From the NCBI GenBank assembly GCA_016191345.1, contig JACPOU010000003.1, positions 1 through 64,000 on the forward strand: a DNA stretch of 64,000 nucleotides, written 5' to 3'. The position numbers and the translations under genes are program-made. This document shows, piece by piece, positions 29,408 to 37,906 of this stretch; position 1 is the first letter of the stretch, and each line of letters starts with the position of its first letter. Origin of the DNA: Chloroflexota bacterium. Lineage in GTDB: Bacteria; Chloroflexota; Limnocylindria; Limnocylindrales; CSP1-4. A model generated the notes under the pieces. It worked only from the letters and a program-made list of their open reading frames with translations. It searched no databases and was not told the DNA's origin.

Positions 29408-30091
29408 TCAGTCAGCCTGGCTCGCGGAGACGATGTCCACGCCCGGGATCGCCTCGATCGCCTCGAGCGCGCTCGCGATCGCGTTCGCGGAGCGCGCTCG
29501 GATCGCCAGGTCGGCGCGGTAGCTCTCGCGGGCGAGCCGCTGGGTCTGGATCGCCCCGATCTCCACCTTGCCCTTCGCGAGCGCGGCTGAGATGTCCCCG
29601 AGTGCCTCGACGCGGGTGAGGGCGAGGCGCAGCTGGACCTCGGGCTGGTTCGTGCCGTGGAGGCGCTCGGCAAGGGCGTTGAGCGGCCAGAGGCTGACGA
29701 GGATGATCACGGCCGAGACGACCGCGATGATCTGCTCCCCCGCCCCGGCGGCCATGCCCACGGCGGCCGTTGCCCAGAGGCTGGCCGCGGTCGTCAGGCC
29801 GCGAATCACGACGCCGTCCTTGAGGATCGCGCCCGCTCCGAGGAAGCCGATCCCGGACACGATCTGGGCGGCGATGCGCGACGGGTCCACCGGGGCCGAA
29901 CTGGCGCCATCGGCGCCGAAGCCGTAGATCGAGAGGACCGTGAACAGCCCGGAGCCGAGGGCGACGAGCATATGGGTCCGGATGCCGGCCGGGTGGCCGT
30001 GGATCTCGCGCTCCGCCCCGACGGCGGCCCCGAGGCCGGCGGCGATGACCAGCCGGACCGCGAGGTCCAGCTGGAGGGTGACGTCGATCAT
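29408..30091 (-). CDS. mgtC: MgtC/SapB-family membrane protein
   Basis: 227-aa protein with four or five N-terminal transmembrane segments and a C-terminal ACT-like cytoplasmic domain. The MgtC core is clear: GAAVGAEREIHGHPAGIRTHMLVALGSGLF, then SGIGFLGAGAIL and GLTTAASLWATAAVG. MgtC proteins inhibit ATP synthase or support growth at low Mg2+ in pathogens; in free-living bacteria the role is less clear. A TATCAT -10-like element lies 24 nt upstream (30116-30121, minus). Confidence 0.93.
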   Translation of the reverse strand: MIDVTLQLDLAVRLVIAAGLGAAVGAEREIHGHPAGIRTHMLVALGSGLFTVLSIYGFGADGASSAPVDPSRIAAQIVSGIGFLGAGAILKDGVVIRGLTTAASLWATAAVGMAAGAGEQIIAVVSAVIILVSLWPLNALAERLHGTNQPEVQLRLALTRVEALGDISAALAKGKVEIGAIQTQRLARESYRADLAIRARSANAIASALEAIEAIPGVDIVSASQAD

Positions 30092-30171
30092 CGGTCGGGT
30101 CCGGGCATGGCGGAGATGATAGTCCGCCGCTGGATGCGGGCGGCGGCGCGCGCCGCCGTACCATCGCGGCC

Positions 30172-30288
30172 ATGTGGACCGACCTCAGCGCGGCGGGGAT
30201 CGCCCTCGCCGCGGGGGCCCTCGACGAACCCCCCGGCCGGAGGGCCGTCACCGTCGCGTCATCGTCGCCTTCCAGGATGTCCCCATGA
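30172..30288 (+). CDS. 38-codon leaderless upstream ORF coupled to molybdopterin gene
   Basis: ATG 30172 is preceded by TACCAT (30159-30164) with a 7-nt gap, the same leaderless arrangement seen at many genes here. The frame runs 38 codons (begins MWTDLSAAGIALAAGALDEP) and its TGA overlaps the ATG of the next gene (ATGA). It has no recognisable domain. It may simply carry ribosomes to the downstream start, or be a remnant or regulator. Whether it is translated is inference. Confidence 0.45.
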   Translation: MWTDLSAAGIALAAGALDEPPGRRAVTVASSSPSRMSP

Positions 30289-31826
30289 GCCGCTCACCCC
30301 GCCTGGCTGCCGCGTTCGCCGGCCTCGTTGCCACCGGCGCCGCCATCGCGACCGGCGAGCTCATCGCCGGGATCCTCGCAGGTGCCCCGTCGCCGATCGT
30401 GTCGGTCGGGCGGGCGGTCATCGCCCTCCAGCCGCCCGGCGCGAAGGAACTCGTCGTGTCCCTCTTCGGGACGGCGGACAAGCTGGCCCTCGAAATCGGG
30501 GTCGCCGTCGTCGCGCTTGGCATCGGGGCGGGTCTCGGCATCATCGGCCTGCGCCGGCCGGCCATCGCCACGGGCGTCCTCGGGGCGTTCGTCCTCGCGG
30601 GCTTCCTCGCCGCCCTGCAGGATTCCGAGACGCAGCCGACGCTCGCCGTGGGTGCCGCCCTGGTCGAGATGCTGGTCGGCACGACCGTGCTGGACCAGCT
30701 GCTCCGCCTCGTCCGGGCAGGATCCCCGGCCGACGGGCCGGCCGGCACCCCCGGCCTCATGCCCGACTGGTCACGCCGGACGCTCCTGCTGCGCGGCGGC
30801 GGCCTCGCCGTCGGCTCGATCGCGGCCGCCACGATCGGCCGGCAACTGCTGGCCGCCCAGCGGGCGCCGGCCGCCGGCGCGACGGCCCCGACACCCGAGC
30901 TGCCGGCCACCCTCCCGGACGGCGCCTCGCTCGCGATCGACGGGCTCACCCCGATCGTCGTCGCAAACGCCGACTTCTACCGGATCGACACGGCGCTCCT
31001 CGTCCCGAACATCGACCGCGACGCGTGGCGCCTCCGGGTCCGCGGCATGGTCGATCGCGAGGTCAGCCTCTCCTACGCCGACCTCGTCGCGCTGCCGATC
31101 GTGGAGCAGTACGTGACGATCGCCTGCGTCTCGAACCGGGTCGGCGGCGACCTCGTCGGCAACGCCAGGTGGACCGGGGTCCGGCTCCGGGACGTCCTCG
31201 ACCTGGCCGGGGTCCAGGCCGGCGCGACGCAGCTCGTCGGCCGCTCCGCCGATGGCTGGACCGCGGGGTCGCCGACGGCGTGGGTGATGGACCCGGAACG
31301 CGAGCCGATGATCGCCCTGGCGATGAATGGCGAACCGCTGCCGCGCGAGCACGGCTACCCCGCCCGGGTGATCATTCCCGGCCTCTACGGCTACGTCTCG
31401 GCGACGAAGTGGGTCACGGAGCTCGAGCTGACGACGCTCGAGGCATTCGATGCCTACTGGGTGCCGCTCGGCTGGGCCAAGGAGGCCCCCATCCTCACCC
31501 AGTCGCGGATCGACCGGCCCGCCCGCGGCTCCACGGTGAAGACGGGTACCTACACGTTCGCCGGCGTCGCCTGGGCGCCGGATCGCGGAATCGCGAGGGT
31601 GGAGGTCCAGGTCGATGACGCCGAGTGGCAGCTCGCGAGCCTGTCCGTCCCGATCTCGGCCGCGACCTGGGTCCAGTGGGCGGTCGACGCCACGCTGGGG
31701 GCCGGCCCGCACCGGGTCCGCGTCCGGGCCACGGACGCGACGGGCGAGACGCAGACCGAGGTCATCACCCGGCCCGACCCGAACGGCGCCCGGGGTTGGC
31801 ACACCGTCCCGTTCGAGGCGGCCTGA
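30285..31826 (+). CDS. membrane-anchored molybdopterin-dependent oxidoreductase
   Basis: 513-aa protein. Four N-terminal transmembrane helices (about residues 5-150) are followed by WSRRTLLLRGGGLAVG, a twin-arginine-like segment with a fifth helix. A sulfite-oxidase-fold molybdopterin domain (about 215-400) follows. Cys281 in TIACVSNRVGGD is the expected molybdenum ligand, and GNARWTGVRLRDVL and EHGYPARVIIPGLYGYVSATKW are family landmarks. The C-terminal Ig-like Mo-co dimerisation domain (about 415-513) completes it. The catalytic part is probably outside the membrane. Substrate unknown. Confidence 0.9.
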   Translation: MSRSPRLAAAFAGLVATGAAIATGELIAGILAGAPSPIVSVGRAVIALQPPGAKELVVSLFGTADKLALEIGVAVVALGIGAGLGIIGLRRPAIATGVLGAFVLAGFLAALQDSETQPTLAVGAALVEMLVGTTVLDQLLRLVRAGSPADGPAGTPGLMPDWSRRTLLLRGGGLAVGSIAAATIGRQLLAAQRAPAAGATAPTPELPATLPDGASLAIDGLTPIVVANADFYRIDTALLVPNIDRDAWRLRVRGMVDREVSLSYADLVALPIVEQYVTIACVSNRVGGDLVGNARWTGVRLRDVLDLAGVQAGATQLVGRSADGWTAGSPTAWVMDPEREPMIALAMNGEPLPREHGYPARVIIPGLYGYVSATKWVTELELTTLEAFDAYWVPLGWAKEAPILTQSRIDRPARGSTVKTGTYTFAGVAWAPDRGIARVEVQVDDAEWQLASLSVPISAATWVQWAVDATLGAGPHRVRVRATDATGETQTEVITRPDPNGARGWHTVPFEAA

Positions 31827-31873
31827 CCGTCGCGCCGCCCGGGCTCGCGGCCGGAATCCGCTAGAGTCGAGCC

Positions 31874-32443
31874 GTGCCGCGTCGAGCCTTCGTCTTCGAT
31901 CCCCCGGACCGCTTCGTCGCGGGCACGATCGGGGAACCCGGCAGCCGGACGTTCTTCCTCCAGGCCCGCGAGGGCTCGCGGGTCGTGAGCGTCGCGCTCG
32001 AGAAGGCGCAGGTCGCGGTCCTCGCCGAGCGCCTCGGGCGCCTGCTCATCGAGATCGAGCAGCGCGGGATCGCCGACCTCGCCCCGGCGAAGCTGCCCGA
32101 CGACGTCGCGCCCCTCGACGAGCCGCTCAACGAGGCGTTCCGGGCCGGGACGCTCACCCTCGGCTGGGATGGCGAGCGCCAGAGCGTGCTCATCGAGGCC
32201 CAGGCCCAGACCGACGAGGACGAGGACGACCCGGAGGGCTTCGAGGCCCTCGAGGCGCTCGACGATGATCCCGACGGCCCGGACCTCTTCCGCGTCCGGA
32301 TCAGCGCGGCCATCGCCCGGGCGTTCGTCGAGCGGGCGATGCGCGTCGTGCGCAGCGGCCGGCCGCCGTGTCCGCTGTGCGGCAACCCGCTCGACCCGCA
32401 GGGCCACATCTGCCCCCGCCGGAACGGCCAGTACCTCAACTGA
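31874..32443 (+). CDS. DUF3090 family protein
   Basis: 189-aa conserved protein. It begins PRRAFVFDPPDRFVAGTIGEPGSRTFFLQA, ends with a zinc-ribbon-like CPLCGNPLDPQGHICPRRNG, and has an acidic stretch near residues 117-138. GTG 31874 follows TAGAGT (31862-31867) by 6 nt, with no Shine-Dalgarno sequence, so transcription is probably leaderless. In Actinobacteria this family pairs with the SCO1664 family and often lies near mshC; here only the SCO1664 partner is present. Confidence 0.9.
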   Translation: MPRRAFVFDPPDRFVAGTIGEPGSRTFFLQAREGSRVVSVALEKAQVAVLAERLGRLLIEIEQRGIADLAPAKLPDDVAPLDEPLNEAFRAGTLTLGWDGERQSVLIEAQAQTDEDEDDPEGFEALEALDDDPDGPDLFRVRISAAIARAFVERAMRVVRSGRPPCPLCGNPLDPQGHICPRRNGQYLN

Positions 32444-32450
32444 CCGGCCG

Positions 32451-33167
32451 ATGGCCGACACGGCAATCCTCCGGGCCCTCCGCGAGGGCGAGCTCGAAGT
32501 CCTCGGACGGCTGCCGGGTTCCTCGAACCAGGCGCTCGTGGTCCTCGTCCACGCCGACGGGCTGACCGCGCCGTTCCACGCCGTCTACAAGGCGTCCGTC
32601 GCGGAGCGTCCCCTCTTCGACTTCCCCTCCGGCACGCTCGCGAAGCGCGAGGTCGCCGCGTTCCTCGTCTCCGAGGCAAGCGGCTGGGGCATCGTCCCGC
32701 CGACGGTCCTCCGCGAGGGCCCGTTCGGCGAGGGCATGGTCCAGCAATGGATCCACGTCGACCGCTCGGTCGATGTCGTCGCGATGGTCGTGGACGGTGA
32801 CCCGCGGCTCCGGCCGATGGCCCTCTTCGACGCGATCGTCAACAACACGGACCGCAAGGGCGGCCACATCCTGCCGACGCCGGAGGGGCACGTCCACGGC
32901 GTGGACCACGGCGTGACCTTCTCCACCGATCCCAAGCTCCGGACGGTCCTCTGGGACTGGATGGGTGAGCCGCTCAGCGCCGACGAGCGGGCGGCGCTCG
33001 AGCGCGTCCGCGTCGCGCTCCGCGGCGAGCTCGGCGCCGGCCTCGGCCTGCTCCTCGATCCGGCCGAGATCACCGCCACGCGGCGGCGGGCCGGCTCCCT
33101 CGCTGCGACGGGCCGGTTTCCCCGACCGGGGCGCGACTGGCCGGCGGTGCCCTGGCCGGCGTTCTGA
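32451..33167 (+). CDS. SCO1664-family (PI3/4-kinase-like) protein
   Basis: 238-aa protein of the SCO1664 family, related to the phosphatidylinositol 3/4-kinase fold. Lys in FHAVYKASV, the motif LFDAIVNNTDRKGGHIL (catalytic-loop-like Asp and Asn) and HGVDHGVTF (DFG-like Asp) are visible. ATG 32451 is 7 nt after the DUF3090 gene; the pair is conserved as an operon in Actinobacteria. The physiological substrate is not established. Confidence 0.9.
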   Translation: MADTAILRALREGELEVLGRLPGSSNQALVVLVHADGLTAPFHAVYKASVAERPLFDFPSGTLAKREVAAFLVSEASGWGIVPPTVLREGPFGEGMVQQWIHVDRSVDVVAMVVDGDPRLRPMALFDAIVNNTDRKGGHILPTPEGHVHGVDHGVTFSTDPKLRTVLWDWMGEPLSADERAALERVRVALRGELGAGLGLLLDPAEITATRRRAGSLAATGRFPRPGRDWPAVPWPAF

Positions 33168-33219
33168 CCGGGCGCGACGCCGGTCCGATGCGGCCACCCC
33201 GACCACGAGGAGGACCGGA

Positions 33220-33891
33220 TCAGGGGCGATCCGCGATGAGGATCGGGCGCTCGAAGACGAAGAGCCGCCAGGCGCCGACGGAGCGCCGATCGATGAGCAC
33301 GAGGCCCTCCCGGCGAGCGGCCGCGACGACGCGTTCGTGGCGGTGCACGTAGGCGCGGTATGGGTTCCGGGTGAGCCGGTACCAGGCATTGCCGAGCCCG
33401 ATCATCGCGCGCACGAGGCGCCAGTCCGGCGGGATCGTCAGTGCGAGGCGCCGCCGCGTCCGGGCCGCCGCCCGGCCGACGAGCGCGTCCACGTCGCCGA
33501 AGCAGCACACGACCCGGTCCAGGGCGACGAGGTCGGCTGGTTCGACCTCCGGGGCGATCGCCGTGAAGTCGCCGTTGATGAACCTGACCCGGTCGGCCAC
33601 GCCGCGCCGCGCGGCCTCGGACCGTGCCGCCTCGAGGTACGGGCGCGAGGCGTCGATGTCGACGGCCCTCGCGGCCCCTCGCTCCAGCAGCAGCTCGTGG
33701 ACCGCCCCGACGCCGCCGCCGATGTCGAGCACGGACAGGCCCTCGGCGCCCCTCCGACCGCTCGTGAGGGCGTCGGCGATCGCCAGGCTCGCTCGGCCCG
33801 GCCCATGCTCGCGCAGGCGCCGCAGCTCGCGGTCCGCGAGGCGGTGGTCGAACGCGTTGTCGTAGCAGGAGCTGCAGGCCGGTTCCGGCAT
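33220..33891 (-). CDS. class I SAM-dependent methyltransferase
   Basis: 223-aa methyltransferase with motif I VLDIGGGVGAVHE (about residues 53-65), the acidic AVDIDAS ending strand 2, and FINGDFTAI. An N-terminal CSSCYDNAFD gives two cysteines of unknown role. The length and the C-terminal RHERVVAAARREGL resemble magnesium-protoporphyrin methyltransferase-like enzymes, but no tetrapyrrole gene is near. AGCGTA (33898-33903; TACGCT on the minus strand) is 6 nt before the ATG, suggesting a leaderless transcript. Confidence 0.85.
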   Translation of the reverse strand: MPEPACSSCYDNAFDHRLADRELRRLREHGPGRASLAIADALTSGRRGAEGLSVLDIGGGVGAVHELLLERGAARAVDIDASRPYLEAARSEAARRGVADRVRFINGDFTAIAPEVEPADLVALDRVVCCFGDVDALVGRAAARTRRRLALTIPPDWRLVRAMIGLGNAWYRLTRNPYRAYVHRHERVVAAARREGLVLIDRRSVGAWRLFVFERPILIADRP

Positions 33892-33923
33892 CTCCGGAGC
33901 GTAGCGTGCCCCCGTGCGCGGTG

Positions 33924-34955
33924 CTAGGCCCGGACCTCCTGGCGCATGAACCAGACATAGGCCGCTGCGAAGCAGAGCGCCGTCAGCGCGAAGAGGGCCA
34001 CCAGGTGGGGCCAGATCAGGAGCGCGCTCTGGTCGAACGAGAGCAGCTGGCCCTGGGCCTGCTGCTGGTACTGCTGGAGCTGGGCGATCGTGGATGGCGT
34101 CGAGACCGTCGTGACCGATGGGTTCAGCAGGACCCGTGACGCCTCCTGGTAGAGGGTCAGCGGCAGCAGGCGCAGGATCGTGTCCGAGAGCACCTGGAGG
34201 GAGAGCGCCTCGTTCAGCGTCCCGGCGCTCGCGACGGGGGCGATGACGCCGGCGATGAGGCCCACGATGAGCTGCCCGAAGATCGCCACCAGGAGCCAGA
34301 CCCCGAAGCCGATGAGGGCGGCCGTGGCCGCTCGCCGGATCACGACGGAGAGCAGAAGCCCGAAGGCGAGCCAGAGGCCCACCCAGACGACCGAGACGAG
34401 GACCCAGGCGACGAGCCGGAGAACCTCGCCGGCGCCCGGAACGATCCCGAGCCGCACGATCCCGAAGCCGGAGATGACGCTGACCACGGCGACCAGCACG
34501 ATCGAGATGACGGCCAGGCCGGCGGCGAACTTGCCGTTGACGACGTCATCGCGATAGATCGGCTGGGAGAGGAGCCGGGGCAGCGTGCCGTCGGCACGCT
34601 CCGAGTTGATGGCGTCGAACGCGAATGCCACGCCGAGCAGGGGCGCGACGATCCCCACGAACCCGAACACCGGCGGAAGCGGCGAGTTCTGCGGGGCGAA
34701 GATGAAGAGGGCGAGGAAGGCATCGCGCGTGTCGCTGATCTGCGAGGCGACCGAGCGGATCGCGTCCGAGGCGAAGTAGAGAGGCACGATCGCCGCAGCG
34801 CCCAGGACGATCAGCAGGACGTAGAACCGGGCGCTGGAGAGGTGATCGGCGAGCTCCTTGCGGGCCACGATCCGCCACCCGGCGCTCCCGCGCGGGACCG
34901 CGCTTCGCGTGCTCGTCATCTCGATGCCGGATCCGGTGGCCTGCTCCGCGGTCAT
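33924..34955 (-). CDS. ABC-2 type exporter permease
   Basis: 343-aa membrane protein with about six transmembrane segments, a cytosolic N terminus (WRIVARKELADHLSSARF) and a large extracellular loop containing PQNSPLPP. The sequence FDAINSERADGTLPRLLSQPIYRDDVVNGKF is characteristic of ABC-2 permeases (NosY type). A Gln-rich stretch (LQQYQQQAQGQ) lies before the last helices. The ATG lies inside the end of the ATPase gene (4-nt overlap), so they form one transporter. Confidence 0.92.
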   Translation of the reverse strand: MTAEQATGSGIEMTSTRSAVPRGSAGWRIVARKELADHLSSARFYVLLIVLGAAAIVPLYFASDAIRSVASQISDTRDAFLALFIFAPQNSPLPPVFGFVGIVAPLLGVAFAFDAINSERADGTLPRLLSQPIYRDDVVNGKFAAGLAVISIVLVAVVSVISGFGIVRLGIVPGAGEVLRLVAWVLVSVVWVGLWLAFGLLLSVVIRRAATAALIGFGVWLLVAIFGQLIVGLIAGVIAPVASAGTLNEALSLQVLSDTILRLLPLTLYQEASRVLLNPSVTTVSTPSTIAQLQQYQQQAQGQLLSFDQSALLIWPHLVALFALTALCFAAAYVWFMRQEVRA

Positions 34956-35992
34956 GCCGCCACCTCCCCATGCGGGCGAGCGATCGCGCGGCTCGCCGCG
35001 CGATAGATGTCCTCGAGCGACGGTTCCCGTTCGCGGAGCGACGTCATCCGCAGGCCATTGCGCCCGGCGACCTCGACGATCGCCTCGCGGACGCGGGTGG
35101 AGGCCGTTGCCGGCCGCACGGCGATCCGCCAGGTACCGTCCGCCGGATCGCGGGCGACATCGATCACGCCGGGGATGGCCCGGAGCGCAGCGCTGGGATC
35201 CGGGGCGCCGTCGACGAATGTCGCGTCCAGGTGCGCCGCCCCGTCACCGAATTTCGTCGCCAGCTCCGCGACCGTGCCCACCCCGATGAGGCGGCCGCTC
35301 GCGAAGATCCCGACCCGGTCGCAGATGCTCTGGACCTGGTCGAGGAGATGGCTGGACAGGAGGACGGTCATGCCTCGTTCGCGGGCGAGCCGCCGGAGCA
35401 GGTCGAGGATCTCGATGACCCCGATCGGGTCGATGGAGGCCGTCGGTTCGTCCAGGATCAGGACATCCGGCTCCTTGATCAGCGCGTCGGCGATGCCGAG
35501 GCGCTGGAGCATGCCGCGGGAGTAGGTGTCGGTCCGGCCGTCGGCCCGGTCGGTCAGCCCGACCTGCTCGAGGACGGTCTCGATGTGCACCTCGGCATCG
35601 GCCCCCCGGAGGCCGTTGAGGCGGGCGGTGTAGCGAAGGTTCTCCCGGCCGGTCATGTTGCCGTAGAAGCCGACCGCATCGGGCAGGTAGCCCACCCGCC
35701 GCTTCACCTCCAGCGGATGGCGCGAGGGATCGAGGCCGACGACGCGGGCGCCGCCCCCGCTCGGCTCGGTCAGGCCGAGCAGCATCAGGATGGTCGTGGT
35801 CTTGCCCGCGCCGTTCTGGCCGAGCAGGCCGAAGATCTCGCCGGCCCGGACCTCCAGGTCCAGCGCATCGACGGCGATGCGCTCGCCATAGCGCTTCGTC
35901 AGCGCTCGCGTCCGGATCGGCGCGGTGCTGGACGGGCCGTCGACGGCGGCCGATTGCCGCCGCCGTACCGGCCGGTTCGCTCCAGGTCCCAT
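34952..35992 (-). CDS. ABC exporter ATPase
   Basis: 346-aa ATPase of a drug/antibiotic- or NosF-type exporter. Walker A GLLGQNGAGKTTT lies near residues 57-69, the signature is YSRGMLQRL, Walker B is VLILDEPTASIDP and the H-loop SSHLLDQ. A C-terminal regulatory domain (about 240-340) has the EREPSLEDIYRAAS ending seen in such ATPases. It lies 4 nt downstream of the NEW3-domain protein gene and overlaps the permease gene, a three-gene unit. Confidence 0.94.
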   Translation of the reverse strand: MGPGANRPVRRRQSAAVDGPSSTAPIRTRALTKRYGERIAVDALDLEVRAGEIFGLLGQNGAGKTTTILMLLGLTEPSGGGARVVGLDPSRHPLEVKRRVGYLPDAVGFYGNMTGRENLRYTARLNGLRGADAEVHIETVLEQVGLTDRADGRTDTYSRGMLQRLGIADALIKEPDVLILDEPTASIDPIGVIEILDLLRRLARERGMTVLLSSHLLDQVQSICDRVGIFASGRLIGVGTVAELATKFGDGAAHLDATFVDGAPDPSAALRAIPGVIDVARDPADGTWRIAVRPATASTRVREAIVEVAGRNGLRMTSLREREPSLEDIYRAASRAIARPHGEVAA

Positions 35993-35996
35993 CGGA

Positions 35997-37226
35997 CTAC
36001 CGCCGGCCGTAGCGCTGGAAGACCCACCAGACGCCGGCGACGACGGCGATGATCAATGCGCCGCCGATGACACCCCACAGGAGCGACGTCTCGACCGTGT
36101 AGCGGATGTCCATGGACGAGCTGGTCGACTGGTCGCCGGTGGCGGTGATCGTCACGTTGTAGTCGCCCGCGATCGCGTCGCCGGACGGCTTCACCTGGGC
36201 CGTCACGGTCACCGGCGTCTCGGGCGCCAGCGAGGCGACGGTATCCTTGTCAAAGGTCACATTCCAGCCGCTCGGCGCGGAGGACGTGAGCTTGACATTG
36301 GTGATGGGTGCCGTGCCGTTGTTCGTGAGCGTGACGGAGATGGGCGAGGAGGATCCGGCCGCGCCCCGGCCGTTGAGCCGGCCGTCAGCGGTCGAGATCG
36401 CGAGGCTGTACGTGCCGGTGATTTCCACCTGGAGCGATCCGGTGATGTTCCGGGTCCCGGCGACGGCGACGACATCGACCGGATAGGTGGCGGCGGGCGC
36501 GCCGTCGGGGGGCTTGACGCTCACCGTGATGGAGGACGTTGAGCCCGCCTTGACGATGGCGCTGGCCGCCTGGGACTGGCCGGTGAGCGTCGCCGTCACC
36601 GTCCAGCCCGTCGGACCCTGGGCGTTCACCGAGTACGTGAGATCCTCGGCCGTGTCGTTGCGAAGGGTCAGATTGAAGCTGAACGTCTGGCTGGACGAGC
36701 CGCGCTGGGCGGGAACGTCCGCGGTCAGCTTGACGTCACCCGTGGCACCCGCGTCGACCCGGATTTCGAGCACCAGCTCCGCGCTCCCGGTGGCTGCCGA
36801 GCCCTTGAGGGTCAACCGAGTGGTGCCGGTCGCGTCCGTGGGAACGGTCACGTCGACGCGGACGGTCGCCGCGTCGGTGCCGTTCGTCTGGACGGCATCG
36901 ACGACGAATCCGCCGCCGTAGATGCTGGCCTTCCAGCTGGCGGGCGTCCCGGCAAGGGACAGCGAGACGCGCTGCGGCGTCGCCGTCTTCACGTCGACGT
37001 TGAAGGTCACTCGCGCCCCGGGCGCAACGACGACGGCCGGATAGGCCGTCGTCATCGTCAGGGGATCCACCGCGAGGGCCGGGGCGGCAAGGGCCCCGAG
37101 CGCGAGTGCCGCGGAGGCCCCGAGGGCCCCGAGACGCGCGAGGAGACGCGGCGAACCGCGTCGCAGGCTCGCGTCGAGCCGGTCGGCCATGGGGCGGCCC
37201 GTCGACCGCAGGGTCAGAATGCTCAC
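35997..37226 (-). CDS. secreted, membrane-anchored NEW3-domain protein
   Basis: 409-aa surface protein: a long signal peptide ending ALAAPALA (about residue 53), three or four beta-sandwich repeats of the NEW3/Ig type, and a C-terminal membrane helix (LLWGVIGGALIIAVVAGVWWVF) followed by basic residues. Repeat landmarks include QRVSLSLAGTPASWKAS, YSVNAQGPTGWTV and VKLTSSAPSGWNV. GTG 37226 is chosen because GGAGGA sits 4 nt upstream; ATG 37190 is the alternative. The ABC exporter genes follow directly, so it probably works with that exporter at the outside of the membrane. Confidence 0.85.
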   Translation of the reverse strand: MSILTLRSTGRPMADRLDASLRRGSPRLLARLGALGASAALALGALAAPALAVDPLTMTTAYPAVVVAPGARVTFNVDVKTATPQRVSLSLAGTPASWKASIYGGGFVVDAVQTNGTDAATVRVDVTVPTDATGTTRLTLKGSAATGSAELVLEIRVDAGATGDVKLTADVPAQRGSSSQTFSFNLTLRNDTAEDLTYSVNAQGPTGWTVTATLTGQSQAASAIVKAGSTSSITVSVKPPDGAPAATYPVDVVAVAGTRNITGSLQVEITGTYSLAISTADGRLNGRGAAGSSSPISVTLTNNGTAPITNVKLTSSAPSGWNVTFDKDTVASLAPETPVTVTAQVKPSGDAIAGDYNVTITATGDQSTSSSMDIRYTVETSLLWGVIGGALIIAVVAGVWWVFQRYGRR

Positions 37227-37671
37227 CGTTTCCTCCACGAACTGCTTCGAGCAGGCCGCGCGCTGCTCCCGAGCGCGGGCGGCGCCGGCCAGCCTCCGAT
37301 CCCGCGCGGGGATCATCCCACGGGGTGGCCGCGCGATGACGACTCTGCACGTTCGACGGCCGGAGCGCAACCATCGCTCGGTGAAGGCTCGATTGCGAGA
37401 ACGCAACCGTCCGGTCGCCGCCGACCGCTGATGGCCGGATTGACAGGATCGCCCGGCCGGGCTCATGCTGGTCCCGACAACCGACCCGCCGAGACGGCCG
37501 CAGGTCAGAGCATCGACCGAGTTTTCGAACCGAATCGACTCGCTCCCGCGATCGCCGCCCGAGTCCCAATCGCCCGACACGCCCATCACGCGGTGTCGCG
37601 CACGACAGACATCGACCGCCCGCCCGGCCCATCACGCCCGGCGCCGCGGCCAGAAGGAACCAGTTCGAATC
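37227..37671. other. intergenic region between divergent genes
   Basis: 445 nt without a convincing gene. It holds a TTGCGAGAACGCAA palindrome (37393-37406) about 170 nt before the NEW3 gene, and a consensus -35 TTGACA (37440-37445) on the plus strand with no matching -10. Confidence 0.5.
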
Positions 37672-37860
37672 ATGCTTTCCCGATCTCTCCAGACCTCCGT
37701 GGTCGGACGCTCCGCGGCCATCCGCCGCCAGCGCCGCCGCGTCGTCGGCTCCGGCCGGCTCTTCTGCTCCACCAACGGCTGTGCGAGCTTCCTGACGATC
37801 GACGTCGAGCGCCACGAGGCAACCTGCCCGGTCTGCGGCTACACCCGCCGCCTCGCCTGA
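37672..37860 (+). CDS. small zinc-ribbon protein
   Basis: 62-aa basic protein. The first 28 residues are Arg-rich; the rest is a compact CxxxxC...CxxC zinc ribbon (FCSTNGC and CPVCGYTRR). ATG 37672 has AAGGAA about 12 nt upstream. The frame is open further 5' but without protein-like sequence. Zinc ribbons of this size are often nucleic-acid-binding; the function is unknown. Confidence 0.65.
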   Translation: MLSRSLQTSVVGRSAAIRRQRRRVVGSGRLFCSTNGCASFLTIDVERHEATCPVCGYTRRLA

Positions 37861-37906
37861 GCCTCACCCGGCGCAACAGCGCCGCGCCGCGGTCCCGTCG
37901 TCGGCG

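Noticed and set aside
33180-33218. CCGGTCC...GGACCGG inverted repeat between convergent genes
   Set aside because: A 25-nt loop and no T tract make a terminator unlikely.
37440-37445. Perfect TTGACA -35 on the plus strand
   Set aside because: No acceptable -10 at 16-18 nt and the nearest gene starts 230 nt away.
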